Position numbers and translations under genes: made by a program
Assembly (NCBI GenBank): GCA_938036545.1
Contig: CALHQJ010000010.1
Location: 1 to 64,000, forward strand
DNA length: 64,000 nucleotides
Origin: an uncultured Clostridium sp.
GTDB taxonomy: Bacteria; Bacillota; Clostridia; Lachnospirales; Lachnospiraceae
Direction: 5' to 3'
Notes under the pieces: generated by a model
Told to the model about the DNA's origin: nothing
Seen by the model: only the letters and a program-made list of their open reading frames with translations
The model's database searches: none
Shown: piece by piece, positions 24,927 to 33,031 of the stretch
Numbering within the stretch: the first letter of the stretch is position 1
Layout of the letters: the number at the start of each line of letters is the position of its first letter

Positions 24927-26489
24927 ATGAGAGAGTCAAATTTTCCGAGAAAATCGTCCTATAAAGGACCGAGAAATAGACGGGCGGCAGAACAATTAAG
25001 AAAGAAAAAACAGAGGATGATCCTTGGAGGTGTCGGTGCGGCAGCAGCAGCGGCACTGGCAGCGGCAATCGTGTTCTGGCCGGAAAAAGAAGAGAAAAAA
25101 ACGGAAGCTGTGATTGCAGAGACCGAGAGTACAGAAGCTCCGGTGCGCAAGAGCGTGACAGTAGACGGGATTTCCCTGGACGGGATGAACAGGGAGGAAG
25201 CTAAAAAAGTCTTGATGGAAAAACATCCATGGAACCTTCAGGTGGCCAGAGAGGGAGAAAATGGCAAAGAAACACTGACAATCGTAAATATGGCGGAGCC
25301 GGCAATTGATAACCTTTTGGATGAGATTTTTGCATCCCAGGAAGGCGGAACCTATATTTTAAGCATCGTTGGAGAGGAAGCGGCAATAGAGGCTGAAGTG
25401 GCAGCTGTAGCGAGAGCGTGGGATGTGAAAGCCCAAAATACAAAGCTGGACCATTTTGATAACAGTACAGGGAAATATGTATTTACAGAAGGAAAAAGCG
25501 GAAAGCTGGTGGATCAGGAAAAACTGACAGCTGACATTGAAGCAGTAATAGCAAGCGGCAATTACAGGCAGACCATTGACGTTTCATTTGTAGAAACAAC
25601 GCCGGAAAATTCGGACAAGGTAAAGGCAGAATATAAGACCCTGGCGACTTTTACAACGAATACCACAAGCAATTCCAAGAGAAATACCAACGTCCGCCTG
25701 GCAGCAGAAGCATTGAACGGAACCATTGTACAGCCGGGAGAAGAATTTTCTTTTAATAAGGTAGTAGGCCAGCGGACAGCAGAAAAAGGGTATCAGGCGG
25801 CAGCGGCTTACAGCAGCGGTGAGGTTGTACAGGAAATTGGAGGAGGCGTGTGCCAGATTTCCAGTACCATGTACAGGGTAGTATTTCAGGCAGGTATGGA
25901 GATTACATACCGCCGTTCCCATACTTTTGAACCCAATTACGTAACGCCAGGACAGGACGCCGCAATTAGCTGGGAACAGCCGGATTTTAAGTTTATCAAT
26001 CGTTCAAAAGGGCCGATTTGTATCAGGGCCAGTTATGCAGATCAGAAAGCAACGGTTTCTATTTACGGCATTCCGGTGCTGGAAGACGGCATTACCTGGG
26101 ATCTGTACTCTGAAAAAACAGGAGAGGTAGATCCGCCAGAGCCGACTTATATTGAAGATCAGACACTGGAACCAGGCACAGAAAAGGTACAAAAAGCCGG
26201 AAGTAATGGAACTACCTGGGTGACTTATAAGGTGGTTTATAAAGACGGAAAGGAAATTGAACGTGTAAAAGACCACGAAAAGACCTATAAAGGCCATGCT
26301 GCGGTAATTCGCCGGAACACCAGTCCTGTTAAGCTCACGCCGGAAGAAACCGAACCAGCAGCGGAGACTGAAACTACTGCTGCACCACCGGTTGATGGTA
26401 TGCCAGATGAGTATGTACCAGGAGAGGACATGATAGTGGAACCGGAGCCATCTTTAGAGGCACCGGAAGAGGAAGAAGTAGAAGAATAG
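24927..26489 (+). CDS. VanW family envelope protein with peptidoglycan-binding-4 and G5 domains
   Basis: A 520-residue membrane-anchored protein: basic N terminus, an Ala-rich helix (about 35-52), a PG_binding_4-type region (VDGISLDGMNREEAKKVL), the VanW domain (about 245-380, with FSFNKVVGQRTAEKGYQ and GGGVCQISSTMY), a G5 domain (about 405-470) and a Glu/Pro-rich acidic tail. It is widespread in clostridia and the exact role is unknown; despite the name it is not evidence of vancomycin resistance. The start follows GGAAGG. Confidence 0.9.
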   Translation: MRESNFPRKSSYKGPRNRRAAEQLRKKKQRMILGGVGAAAAAALAAAIVFWPEKEEKKTEAVIAETESTEAPVRKSVTVDGISLDGMNREEAKKVLMEKHPWNLQVAREGENGKETLTIVNMAEPAIDNLLDEIFASQEGGTYILSIVGEEAAIEAEVAAVARAWDVKAQNTKLDHFDNSTGKYVFTEGKSGKLVDQEKLTADIEAVIASGNYRQTIDVSFVETTPENSDKVKAEYKTLATFTTNTTSNSKRNTNVRLAAEALNGTIVQPGEEFSFNKVVGQRTAEKGYQAAAAYSSGEVVQEIGGGVCQISSTMYRVVFQAGMEITYRRSHTFEPNYVTPGQDAAISWEQPDFKFINRSKGPICIRASYADQKATVSIYGIPVLEDGITWDLYSEKTGEVDPPEPTYIEDQTLEPGTEKVQKAGSNGTTWVTYKVVYKDGKEIERVKDHEKTYKGHAAVIRRNTSPVKLTPEETEPAAETETTAAPPVDGMPDEYVPGEDMIVEPEPSLEAPEEEEVEE

Positions 26490-26529
26490 CAGTTTAATTA
26501 AAATGGATAATTAAAATCAGATGGATACC

Positions 26530-26558
26530 TTGCATCTCTAAAAAAATTGTGTTATACT
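26530..26558 (+). promoter_or_regulatory. Promoter of the queT transcript
   Basis: TTGCAT, a 17-bp spacer, TATACT, followed directly by the structured leader. Confidence 0.75.
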
Positions 26559-26570
26559 TACCCCCGTTGC

Positions 26571-26672
26571 AAAGCCCACAAAAACAAGGTCTTATCGGGC
26601 TTTCCGCCGATTTCCGGCGTAAAATGAATCGAGTGTTCGCGACCTTCCACTCGTAAAACAAAACTAAAGGAG
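26571..26672 (+). ncRNA. Structured queT leader with kissing-loop potential; candidate preQ1-type riboswitch
   Basis: Three hairpins precede the ribosome binding site: AAAGCCC/GGGCTTT (26571-26577 with 26597-26603), CGCCG/CGGCG (26605-26609 with 26615-26619) and CGAGTG/CACTCG (26630-26635 with 26648-26653). AAGGTC in loop 1 (26586-26591) is fully complementary to GACCTT in loop 3 (26641-26646), so the loops can form a 6-bp kissing interaction. The Shine-Dalgarno AAAGGAG (26666-26672) follows 12 bases later. PreQ1 riboswitches commonly control queT. The class cannot be assigned by eye; PreQ1-III would fit by size and host group but its consensus was not checked. Confidence 0.6.
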
Positions 26673-26683
26673 AAAATTGAACA

Positions 26684-27184
26684 ATGAAAACAAACAACAA
26701 AACCGTGTACTTTATGACCCACGGAGCTATGATTGCGGCTATCTATGTAGCATTGACTATGCTCTTTGCTCCCATCAGTTTTGGCCCTGTTCAGTTCCGT
26801 ATCTCAGAAGCTCTGTGCATTCTGCCGTTTTTTACTCCTGCGGCAGTACCTGGACTTGCAGTGGGATGTTTGCTGGCCAACATTTTCTGCGGCGCCATGA
26901 TGCCGGATATTATTTTCGGTACATTGGCAACACTGATTGGAGCAGCCGGATCTTATGCCTTGAGAAAGAACAAATGGCTGGTATGTATTCCGCCGATTCT
27001 TGCCAATGCGCTGATTATCCCATTTGTTCTCCGGTTTGCCTACGGGTCTGAGGATTTGATTCCTTACATGATGCTGACAGTAGGGATTGGCGAGGTTCTG
27101 GCAGTTGGCTTTTTAGGCAACGCCCTGATGCTTGCCCTGGATAAGTATAAAGGTTTGATTTTTAAGACAGCAGCAATTCGATAA
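26684..27184 (+). CDS. queT: QueT-type queuosine precursor transporter (ECF S-component)
   Basis: A 166-residue membrane protein with about five or six helices. The family pattern is clear: AALYVALTMLFAPISFGPVQFRISEALCILPFF, GLAVGCLLANIF, DIIFGTLATLIGA and NALIIPFVL. QueT is the substrate-binding part of an energy-coupling-factor transporter for preQ0/preQ1-type queuosine precursors; the shared EcfAT module must lie elsewhere. It is a single-gene unit with its own promoter, leader and terminator. Confidence 0.9.
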   Translation: MKTNNKTVYFMTHGAMIAAIYVALTMLFAPISFGPVQFRISEALCILPFFTPAAVPGLAVGCLLANIFCGAMMPDIIFGTLATLIGAAGSYALRKNKWLVCIPPILANALIIPFVLRFAYGSEDLIPYMMLTVGIGEVLAVGFLGNALMLALDKYKGLIFKTAAIR

Positions 27185-27217
27185 GAAAGAGCTGGAACAT
27201 TGAATTTTTAGTGCTGT

Positions 27218-27273
27218 AAAAACTCCGGCAGGAGGCGGGAATGAAATGGATTCCTCTTCTGCCGGAGTTTTTT
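27218..27273 (+). terminator. Terminator after queT
   Basis: AAAACTCCGGCAG (27218-27230) pairs with TGCCGGAGTTTT (27260-27271), extended by inner pairing, and ends in TTTTTT. It also lies downstream of the convergent methyltransferase remnant. Confidence 0.85.
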
Positions 27274-27300
27274 ATTTGATGGGAATTTCTAAGGCCCCCA

Positions 27301-27951
27301 TCAGACGGCACACAAAGGAGACTTTTTACATTTAAAGAATATAAAATCAGGCCGGTGGAGTGTTCCGCCGAAAATATTAGGATATTGCTCTCTTAGTTCA
27401 TCGGAAGCATGGGATTCCTGACATTCTTCTATGAGAAAGCCGGCTTTTATCATAGCATTTAAAATACTGGAAAGGGTTCTGTGGTAAAGTTCATAGTTAT
27501 CCACACACCAGGTTACCATTCGTTTTCCTTCTACAAAGTAGTTGTTGATATTGGCATAAAGCCGTTTGCCGGAGTCATCGCAGGTATATCTGGGATATTG
27601 TCCGTCGTACGCCGTTGACATGGGATGGGACATGCTAAATATAAAGTGAGAATCATCTTTCATAATCTGGCAGATATTCTTCATCAATTCTTCAAAATTC
27701 TCAGCATAATCAAATACCAGAGAACTTGTAATTATGTCAAATTGCTGGTTCAGGCGGCGTAGATCTTCAAATGCCATCTGCTGATAGGTGATATTTGCAG
27801 CGCTGTTGTGTGTTCTGGCATAGTCCAGCATTTTTTCAGAAATATCAATTCCCAATACAGATTTTGCGCCCAGATCGGAATATTGTTTTGCGTGCTGCCC
27901 CATGCCGCAGCCAATATCTAATATAGTCTTGCCCTGTATTCCTTCTGCCGA
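27301..27951 (-). pseudogene. 5'-truncated SAM-dependent methyltransferase
   Basis: A class I methyltransferase reading GKTILDIGCGMGQHAK (motif I), VLGIDISEKMLDYA (motif II) and DIITSSLVFDYAENFEEL onward to a normal C terminus. Upstream of motif I the frame hits TAA at 27954-27952, 14 codons before the first ATG. That ATG (27903) lies inside the SAM-binding GCGMG loop and has no ribosome binding site. The usual 35-45 N-terminal residues are gone, so the gene is probably dead. The substrate is unknown. Confidence 0.75.
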
Positions 27952-28090
27952 TTAGAAACGTTACAGTTTCGATTATACCATAGTTCTTTCTTATTACAAA
28001 TAGTTGATTTTATTATCCTGAGATAGTAAGATAGAGCTAACAAAATTTACATCTGTATATGCGGATGTTTTAGAAAAACGAGGGGAACAT

Positions 28091-28348
28091 ATGATAACAT
28101 TTACTTACATGATTTCAGATGGAGACGGCCTTCATGCCAGAAATGCTTTGCAGGTCGCCAGAGCAGCAGAGGATTATAAATGCAGTATTAAGGTTTCCAG
28201 CGGAGGTAAAACAGCCAATGGGAAGCAGGTTTTAAGCCTGATAGGACTGTCTGCCAGAAAGGGAGCGGAACTGGTGTTTTCTCTGGAAGGAGAGGATGAG
28301 GAAGAAGCAGCCGCATACCTTCAGGCCTTAGTCAAGGAGGTTGTATAG
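28091..28348 (+). CDS. HPr-like phosphocarrier with His15 but Ser46 replaced by Gln
   Basis: An 85-residue HPr-family protein. The PTS phosphorylation site H15 with R17 is kept (DGLHARN), although the usual Pro18 is Asn. By direct alignment with B. subtilis HPr, the regulatory serine site reads K45-Q46 (NGKQVLSL). It should carry phosphate from EI but should not respond to HPr kinase or serve CcpA. This is the reverse of Crh, which keeps Ser46 and loses His15. It sits directly before a IIA gene without IIB or IIC, so a dedicated carrier for that IIA is likely. The start follows GAGGGGAAC. Confidence 0.88.
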   Translation: MITFTYMISDGDGLHARNALQVARAAEDYKCSIKVSSGGKTANGKQVLSLIGLSARKGAELVFSLEGEDEEEAAAYLQALVKEVV

Positions 28349-28389
28349 GGCAGTACAGCAAAAAGCATATGCCTAAAGGAGGAAGGATT

Positions 28390-28731
28390 ATGGAAGGGTT
28401 GGAAATGATTTGTTTTCAGATTATTTCAAATGTAGGATCTGCCAGAAGCAGTTATGTGGAAGCAATCCAGAAGGCGAAATCCGGAGACTTTGAAGGGGCA
28501 GAAATTTTGATGAATGAAGGGGAACGGGAATTTTTACAGGGATATACAGCCCACTCTGAGCTGATTCAAAAAGAAGCTGCAGGAGTGCCGGTGGCCAATT
28601 CACTGATTCTTGTACATGCGGAAAATCTGGTTATGAGCGCAGAAGAGTTTCGGGTGATTGCGGCTGAACTCATTGATAGTTATAAAAGAATTGTAAAACT
28701 GGAACAGCTTTCAGAACAGCAGACAGTATAG
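28390..28731 (+). CDS. Orphan PTS lactose/cellobiose-type IIA protein
   Basis: A 113-residue three-helix IIA protein. The phosphorylated His is H76 (LILVHAENLVM). The Asp three residues after it, which binds the metal at the trimer core in LacF/CelC proteins (present as HGQD in the paralogue at 37331), is Asn79 here. The partners IIB and IIC are not nearby. TAAAGGAGG precedes the start. It lies between the HPr-like gene and glycosylasparaginase, suggesting transport or control of glycoconjugate breakdown products. Confidence 0.88.
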   Translation: MEGLEMICFQIISNVGSARSSYVEAIQKAKSGDFEGAEILMNEGEREFLQGYTAHSELIQKEAAGVPVANSLILVHAENLVMSAEEFRVIAAELIDSYKRIVKLEQLSEQQTV

Positions 28732-28752
28732 AATAAATGACAGGAGGAAACA

Positions 28753-29679
28753 ATGATGTGGGGAATAATTTCCACCTGGAGCATGGCGGCAGAAGGCGTT
28801 AAGAACGGCGCAGAGCTGTTAAAAGAAGGAAGAAATGCCGGAGATGCAACAGAGACGGCCATTCGGAAAGTAGAGGACTTTCCATATTATAAATCGGTAG
28901 GATATGGCGGCCTGCCAAATGAAGAAATGGAAGTGGAGCTGGATGCCGCATATATGGACGGAGATACTCTTTCTATCGGTGCAGTAGCGGCAGTGAAGGA
29001 TTTTGCCAATCCGGTGTCAATTGCGAGGCGGCTGAGCAGAGAAAGTGTCAATAACCTTTTAGTAGGAGACGGAGCAGAAAAATTTGCCGGAAAAGAAGGC
29101 TTTGAACGGAAAAATATGCTTACTGATGCAGCAAAAGAACGCTACCATAAGCGGGTAAAAGAAATAAGGGAACAGGAATTAAAGCCTTATTCCGGCCACG
29201 ATACTGTAGGCGTAGCATGTCTGGACGCTCAGGGAACGATGACGGCGGCCACATCTACCAGTGGTCTGTTTATGAAGAAAAAGGGACGGGTTGGAGATTC
29301 TCCTATCGTAGGTTCCGGATTTTATGCAGACAGCAAACGAGGGGCAGCGGCAGCGACAGGCTTGGGAGAAGACCTGATGAAAGGATGTATTTCTTATGAA
29401 ATTGTCCGCCTGATGGGAGAAGGGAAGCATCCCCAGGAGGCCTGTGAGACAGCGGTCAGCCGGTTAGATGAAGAACTGAAATGCCGCAGAGGGCAGGCAG
29501 GAGATTTATCTGTGATCGCCATGAATGCCAAAGGCCAGTGGGGAGCTGCAACCAACATAGACGGATTTACCTTTGTTGTGGCTTCAGAACAGGAAGAACC
29601 GACGGTTTACCTGGCAGTCAGAGGGAAAGACGGACACTGTACCTTTGAAAAAACGTCAGAAGAGTGGACAGAGGAATAG
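28753..29679 (+). CDS. N4-(beta-N-acetylglucosaminyl)-L-asparaginase (glycosylasparaginase)
   Basis: A 308-residue Ntn-hydrolase made as a precursor that cleaves itself before the catalytic Thr (about residue 151 in GHDTVG). The beta-subunit signature GRVGDSPIVGSGFYAD and the substrate-binding loop TSTSGLF match glycosylasparaginases (AGA) better than plant-type asparaginases. The N-terminal SVGYGGLPNEEMEVELDAAYMDG is also AGA-like. No signal peptide is seen, so it acts in the cytosol on imported GlcNAc-Asn. The start follows AGGAGG. Confidence 0.87.
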   Translation: MMWGIISTWSMAAEGVKNGAELLKEGRNAGDATETAIRKVEDFPYYKSVGYGGLPNEEMEVELDAAYMDGDTLSIGAVAAVKDFANPVSIARRLSRESVNNLLVGDGAEKFAGKEGFERKNMLTDAAKERYHKRVKEIREQELKPYSGHDTVGVACLDAQGTMTAATSTSGLFMKKKGRVGDSPIVGSGFYADSKRGAAAATGLGEDLMKGCISYEIVRLMGEGKHPQEACETAVSRLDEELKCRRGQAGDLSVIAMNAKGQWGAATNIDGFTFVVASEQEEPTVYLAVRGKDGHCTFEKTSEEWTEE

Positions 29680-29710
29680 TTCAATCAATGAGAAAGGCAG
29701 GAAAACAGGG

Positions 29711-30454
29711 ATGAAGCCGGTTGTTGAGATATGCTGCGGAAGCTATTATGATGCAAAGCAGGCGTTTGCAGGCGGAGCGAAACGGATCGAGTTAAACAGT
29801 GCGCTGATGCTGGGCGGACTGACTCCAACGGTATCTACGCTGCGTATGGTGAAGGAGGAGATGCCGGAATTAAAGGTAATCGCCATGGTTCGTCCAAGAG
29901 GCGCTGGCTTCTGCTATAGTCCGGAGGATTTTCAGGTCATGGAGGCAGAATGTAAAATGCTTACGGAAAACGGGGCGGATGGAATTGCGTTTGGCTGTCT
30001 GAATCCTGATGCAAGCCTGAATGAAGTTCAGATACAGAGATTAGTCAGTATTATAAAAAACAGCGGAAAAGAGGCAGTTTTCCACAGGGCCTTTGACTGC
30101 TGTGCCGAGCCCTTTCAAACAACAGAGAAACTGATAAAATTGGAAATTGACCGGATTTTAACCAGCGGATTAAAACCTAAGGCAGAAGAGGGACTGGATC
30201 TGCTGCGGCAGCTGAATGACAGATACGGCCGCAGAATTGAATTTTTAGCCGGAAGCGGAGTAAACGCGTCCAATGCAAAAAGAATTATGGAGGCAACCGG
30301 ATTAAATCAGGTTCATAGTTCCTGCAAAGACTGGATAGAGGATGGTACTACGATACAAAACGGCGTTTCTTACAGCATGATAAGCGGAGAAAAATCCATG
30401 TGCTATGACGTTGTTTCTGCTGGATTAGTTAAAAATTTAATAGAGAGCGTATAG
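29711..30454 (+). CDS. cutC: CutC family TIM-barrel protein
   Basis: A 247-residue protein with the complete CutC pattern: VVEICCGSYYDAKQA, GAKRIELNSALMLGGLTPT, AMVRPRGAGFCYS, FGCLNPD, VFHRAFDC and RILTSGLKP. The family was linked to copper tolerance in E. coli, but that link is contested and the enzymatic role is unknown. Its place 31 bp after glycosylasparaginase suggests a link to that pathway here. Confidence 0.92.
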   Translation: MKPVVEICCGSYYDAKQAFAGGAKRIELNSALMLGGLTPTVSTLRMVKEEMPELKVIAMVRPRGAGFCYSPEDFQVMEAECKMLTENGADGIAFGCLNPDASLNEVQIQRLVSIIKNSGKEAVFHRAFDCCAEPFQTTEKLIKLEIDRILTSGLKPKAEEGLDLLRQLNDRYGRRIEFLAGSGVNASNAKRIMEATGLNQVHSSCKDWIEDGTTIQNGVSYSMISGEKSMCYDVVSAGLVKNLIESV

Positions 30455-30472
30455 AGGCTCAGGGGGTATAAG

Positions 30473-31345
30473 ATGTTTGCCAAATATAAACACAATATTG
30501 TGGTGAGAAGGATGATTACCATTGCCGCAGTAGTAGCGTCTGCGCTTTTGCAGGCCTATGTGATTCAGGTATTTATCCGTCCGTCCAACCTGCTGTCCGG
30601 CGGTTTTACGGGTTTGGCCATACTGGTTGATAAGATTGCCTCTCTATATGGAAAACATTTTTCCACTTCACTGGGAATGCTGGTATTCAATATTCCGGTA
30701 GCAATTTTATGCAGCAAAAGCATAAGCCCCAGGTTTACCCTTTTTTCCATGATGCAGGTATTTCTTGCCAGTAGTTTTCTGAAAATCTTCCAATTTGAAC
30801 CGCTGTTTGACGACATTATGCTCAATGTGATTTTTGGGGGATTTCTAAATGGAATCGCAATTGCCATTGCCCTTAGGGGCAATGCTTCTACAGGTGGAAC
30901 GGACTTTATTGCCTTGTATGTGTCTAACAAAACAGGACACTCTATTTGGGAGTACGTATTTGCCGGAAATGCAGTGTTGCTTTGTATTTTTGGATACAAA
31001 TTTGGATGGCTGCATGCAGGATATTCTATCCTGTTTCAGTTTATTTCAACTAAGACAATCTCGACTTTCCACCATCGCTACGAAAGGGTTACGCTGCAGA
31101 TAACCACGTCAAAGCCGGAAGAACTGATAGCGGCTTATGTGGGAAGATTCCGCCACGGTATTTCCTGCGTGGATGCAGTAGGCGGTTACAGCCATAAGAA
31201 AATGGCCTTGCTTCATACGGTTGTATCTTCTTATGAAGTATCGGACATTGTTATGCTGATGAGAAGTATAGATCCCCATGTGATTATTAATTCAATCAAA
31301 ACAGAAAACTTTTACGGTGGATTTTATCGGGCGCCAATTGACTAA
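30473..31345 (+). CDS. YitT family membrane protein (DUF2179 C-terminal domain)
   Basis: A 290-residue protein with five or six helices in the first 190 residues (GGFTGLAILVDKI, RGNASTGGTDFIALYVS are typical), followed by a soluble DUF2179 domain (about 205-285, ending NSIKTENFYGGFYRAP). The function is unknown, although the family is very common in Firmicutes. The start follows AGGGGG. It is 30 bp upstream of murC and may be cotranscribed with it. Confidence 0.9.
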   Translation: MFAKYKHNIVVRRMITIAAVVASALLQAYVIQVFIRPSNLLSGGFTGLAILVDKIASLYGKHFSTSLGMLVFNIPVAILCSKSISPRFTLFSMMQVFLASSFLKIFQFEPLFDDIMLNVIFGGFLNGIAIAIALRGNASTGGTDFIALYVSNKTGHSIWEYVFAGNAVLLCIFGYKFGWLHAGYSILFQFISTKTISTFHHRYERVTLQITTSKPEELIAAYVGRFRHGISCVDAVGGYSHKKMALLHTVVSSYEVSDIVMLMRSIDPHVIINSIKTENFYGGFYRAPID

Positions 31346-31375
31346 AAATATATTTAGATAAGGATGGAAATGATT

Positions 31376-32755
31376 ATGTATCAAATTGATTTTCAAAAGC
31401 CTCAGGCAGTTCATTTTATAGGAATCGGCGGCATCAGTATGAGCGGCCTTGCAGAAATTTTATTGGATGAAGGATTTCAGGTATCCGGATCAGATGCTCA
31501 AAAAAGCGCTCTTACAGAACATTTAGAGCAGAAAGGTGCTAAGATTTTTATTGGCCAGAGGGCATCGAACATTGAGGAAGGAATGGAAGTAGTGGTATAT
31601 ACAGCGGCAATACATGAAGACAATCCGGAGTTTGCATGTGCAAAAGAACGGCAGATTCCCATGTTGTCCAGGGCAGAGCTGTTGGGAGAAATGATGCGTA
31701 ATTACCGTCAGGCAGTAGCAGTTTCAGGAACCCACGGAAAGACTACAACCACTTCCATGCTGACAGAGATTTTACTGCAGGCTCAGACGGACCCAACAAT
31801 TTCTGTAGGAGGGATGTTAGACTCTATTCAGGGAAATATCCGAATTGGCGGATCAGACTTGTTTGTGACGGAAGCTTGTGAATACACCAACAGTTTTTTG
31901 TCTTTCTTCCCTACCATGGAGATTATTTTGAATATTGAAGCGGATCATTTGGACTTTTTTAAGGATCTGGATGATATTCGTCATTCTTTCCACCTGTTTA
32001 CAGAAAGAATGCCTGAAAATGGTACGCTGATTATTAACAGCGACATTGAGAATTACAAGGAAATTACAGAAGGATTAAGCTGCAAAATTATTACCTTTGG
32101 AAAAGCCCAGGACAGCACGTACTGCGCTGAAAACATTGCCTATGATGAGTTTGCAAGACCGTCTTACGATTTAATAAAGGACGGAGAAAAGGCAGGCAGA
32201 ATCAATCTTGGAGTAACGGGAGAACACAATGTGTACAATTCTCTGGCAGCCATTGCGGCAGCCTGGGAACTGGGTGTTTCTGTGGAAGATATGCAGAAGG
32301 GCTTGTCTGGTTTTTCCGGCCCTCACCGCAGATTTGAAAAAAAGGGCGAGCTTCACGGAATTACGATTATTGACGATTACGCCCACCATCCCCAGGAGAT
32401 TCACGCCACTTTGTCAGCAGCGAAAAACTATCCTCATAATACACTTTGGTGCGTATTCCAGCCTCATACATATACGAGAACCAAGGCGCTGATGGACGAT
32501 TTTGCCAGGGCTCTGGCCGAAGCGGATCAGGTGGTTCTGGCAGACATTTTCCCGGCCAGAGAAACCGACAATCTGGGAATCAGCTCCGCTGATTTGGCAG
32601 AAAAAATAGAGCAATTGGGAACAAAAGTCCATTATCTTCCATCATTTGACGATATTGAAACATTTCTTTTGGAAAATTGTGTCAACGGTGATTTGTTGAT
32701 AACTATGGGAGCCGGAGACATTGTAAAAGTGGGAGAAAAGCTGTTAGGACAGTAG
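31376..32755 (+). CDS. murC: UDP-N-acetylmuramate--L-alanine ligase
   Basis: A 459-residue cytosolic Mur ligase adding L-Ala to UDP-MurNAc. The N-terminal Rossmann motif is FIGIGGISMSGLAE, the ATP loop GTHGKTTTTSM (about 118), the central NIEADHLDFF, and the C-terminal DDYAHHPQEI. The start at 31376 is chosen because AAGGA is at usable spacing; an ATG 12 bp earlier is in frame. The stop codon directly abuts a perfect DnaA box. Confidence 0.96.
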   Translation: MYQIDFQKPQAVHFIGIGGISMSGLAEILLDEGFQVSGSDAQKSALTEHLEQKGAKIFIGQRASNIEEGMEVVVYTAAIHEDNPEFACAKERQIPMLSRAELLGEMMRNYRQAVAVSGTHGKTTTTSMLTEILLQAQTDPTISVGGMLDSIQGNIRIGGSDLFVTEACEYTNSFLSFFPTMEIILNIEADHLDFFKDLDDIRHSFHLFTERMPENGTLIINSDIENYKEITEGLSCKIITFGKAQDSTYCAENIAYDEFARPSYDLIKDGEKAGRINLGVTGEHNVYNSLAAIAAAWELGVSVEDMQKGLSGFSGPHRRFEKKGELHGITIIDDYAHHPQEIHATLSAAKNYPHNTLWCVFQPHTYTRTKALMDDFARALAEADQVVLADIFPARETDNLGISSADLAEKIEQLGTKVHYLPSFDDIETFLLENCVNGDLLITMGAGDIVKVGEKLLGQ

Positions 32756-32955
32756 TTATCCACAATATCCACATAGTTTTCAACATTTTATGTAAAGAGA
32801 CTATGTGGATTTTTTAATTTACATAATAAAAAGTCGCACAATTAAGAAAACCTTGAATTTACAAGGAATTCGACAGGGTTCGAGCCAAAAGGCAAGGATG
32901 CGCAAAAAAAGTTATCCCCAGTATCCACAATATCCACAATGTTGCATGTGGATAG
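32756..32955. promoter_or_regulatory. DnaA-box cluster upstream of the dnaD/dnaI-like genes
   Basis: TTATCCACA (32756-32764) with ATATCCACA immediately after (32765-32773). Then three contiguous 9-mers TTATCCCCA, GTATCCACA and ATATCCACA (32912-32938), and the inverted CTATCCACA (complement of 32947-32955). A two-mismatch site lies at 32804-32812. All but that one are within one mismatch of the consensus. An AT-rich stretch lies between the two groups. Confidence 0.65.
32768..32815 (+). terminator. Terminator after murC
   Basis: ATCCACATAG (32768-32777) pairs with CTATGTGGAT (32801-32810), followed by TTTTT. Its arms overlap the DnaA-box-like words of the same region. Confidence 0.65.
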
Positions 32956-33031
32956 ATGGCCCTATTTTCTTTTAAAGGTGGATATGATATACTGAATGCA
33001 GACGGTTATCACAGAAAAGGAGAATGTTATC

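Noticed and set aside
24927..26489. Vancomycin resistance gene
   Set aside because: The VanW domain is common in clostridial envelope proteins; no vanA/B/H/X-type genes are nearby.
32855..32895. Possible tRNA T-arm (GGTTCGAGCC) with a nearby CCTTGAATTTACAAGG palindrome
   Set aside because: No acceptor, D or anticodon arms can be drawn around it and the T stem does not pair.
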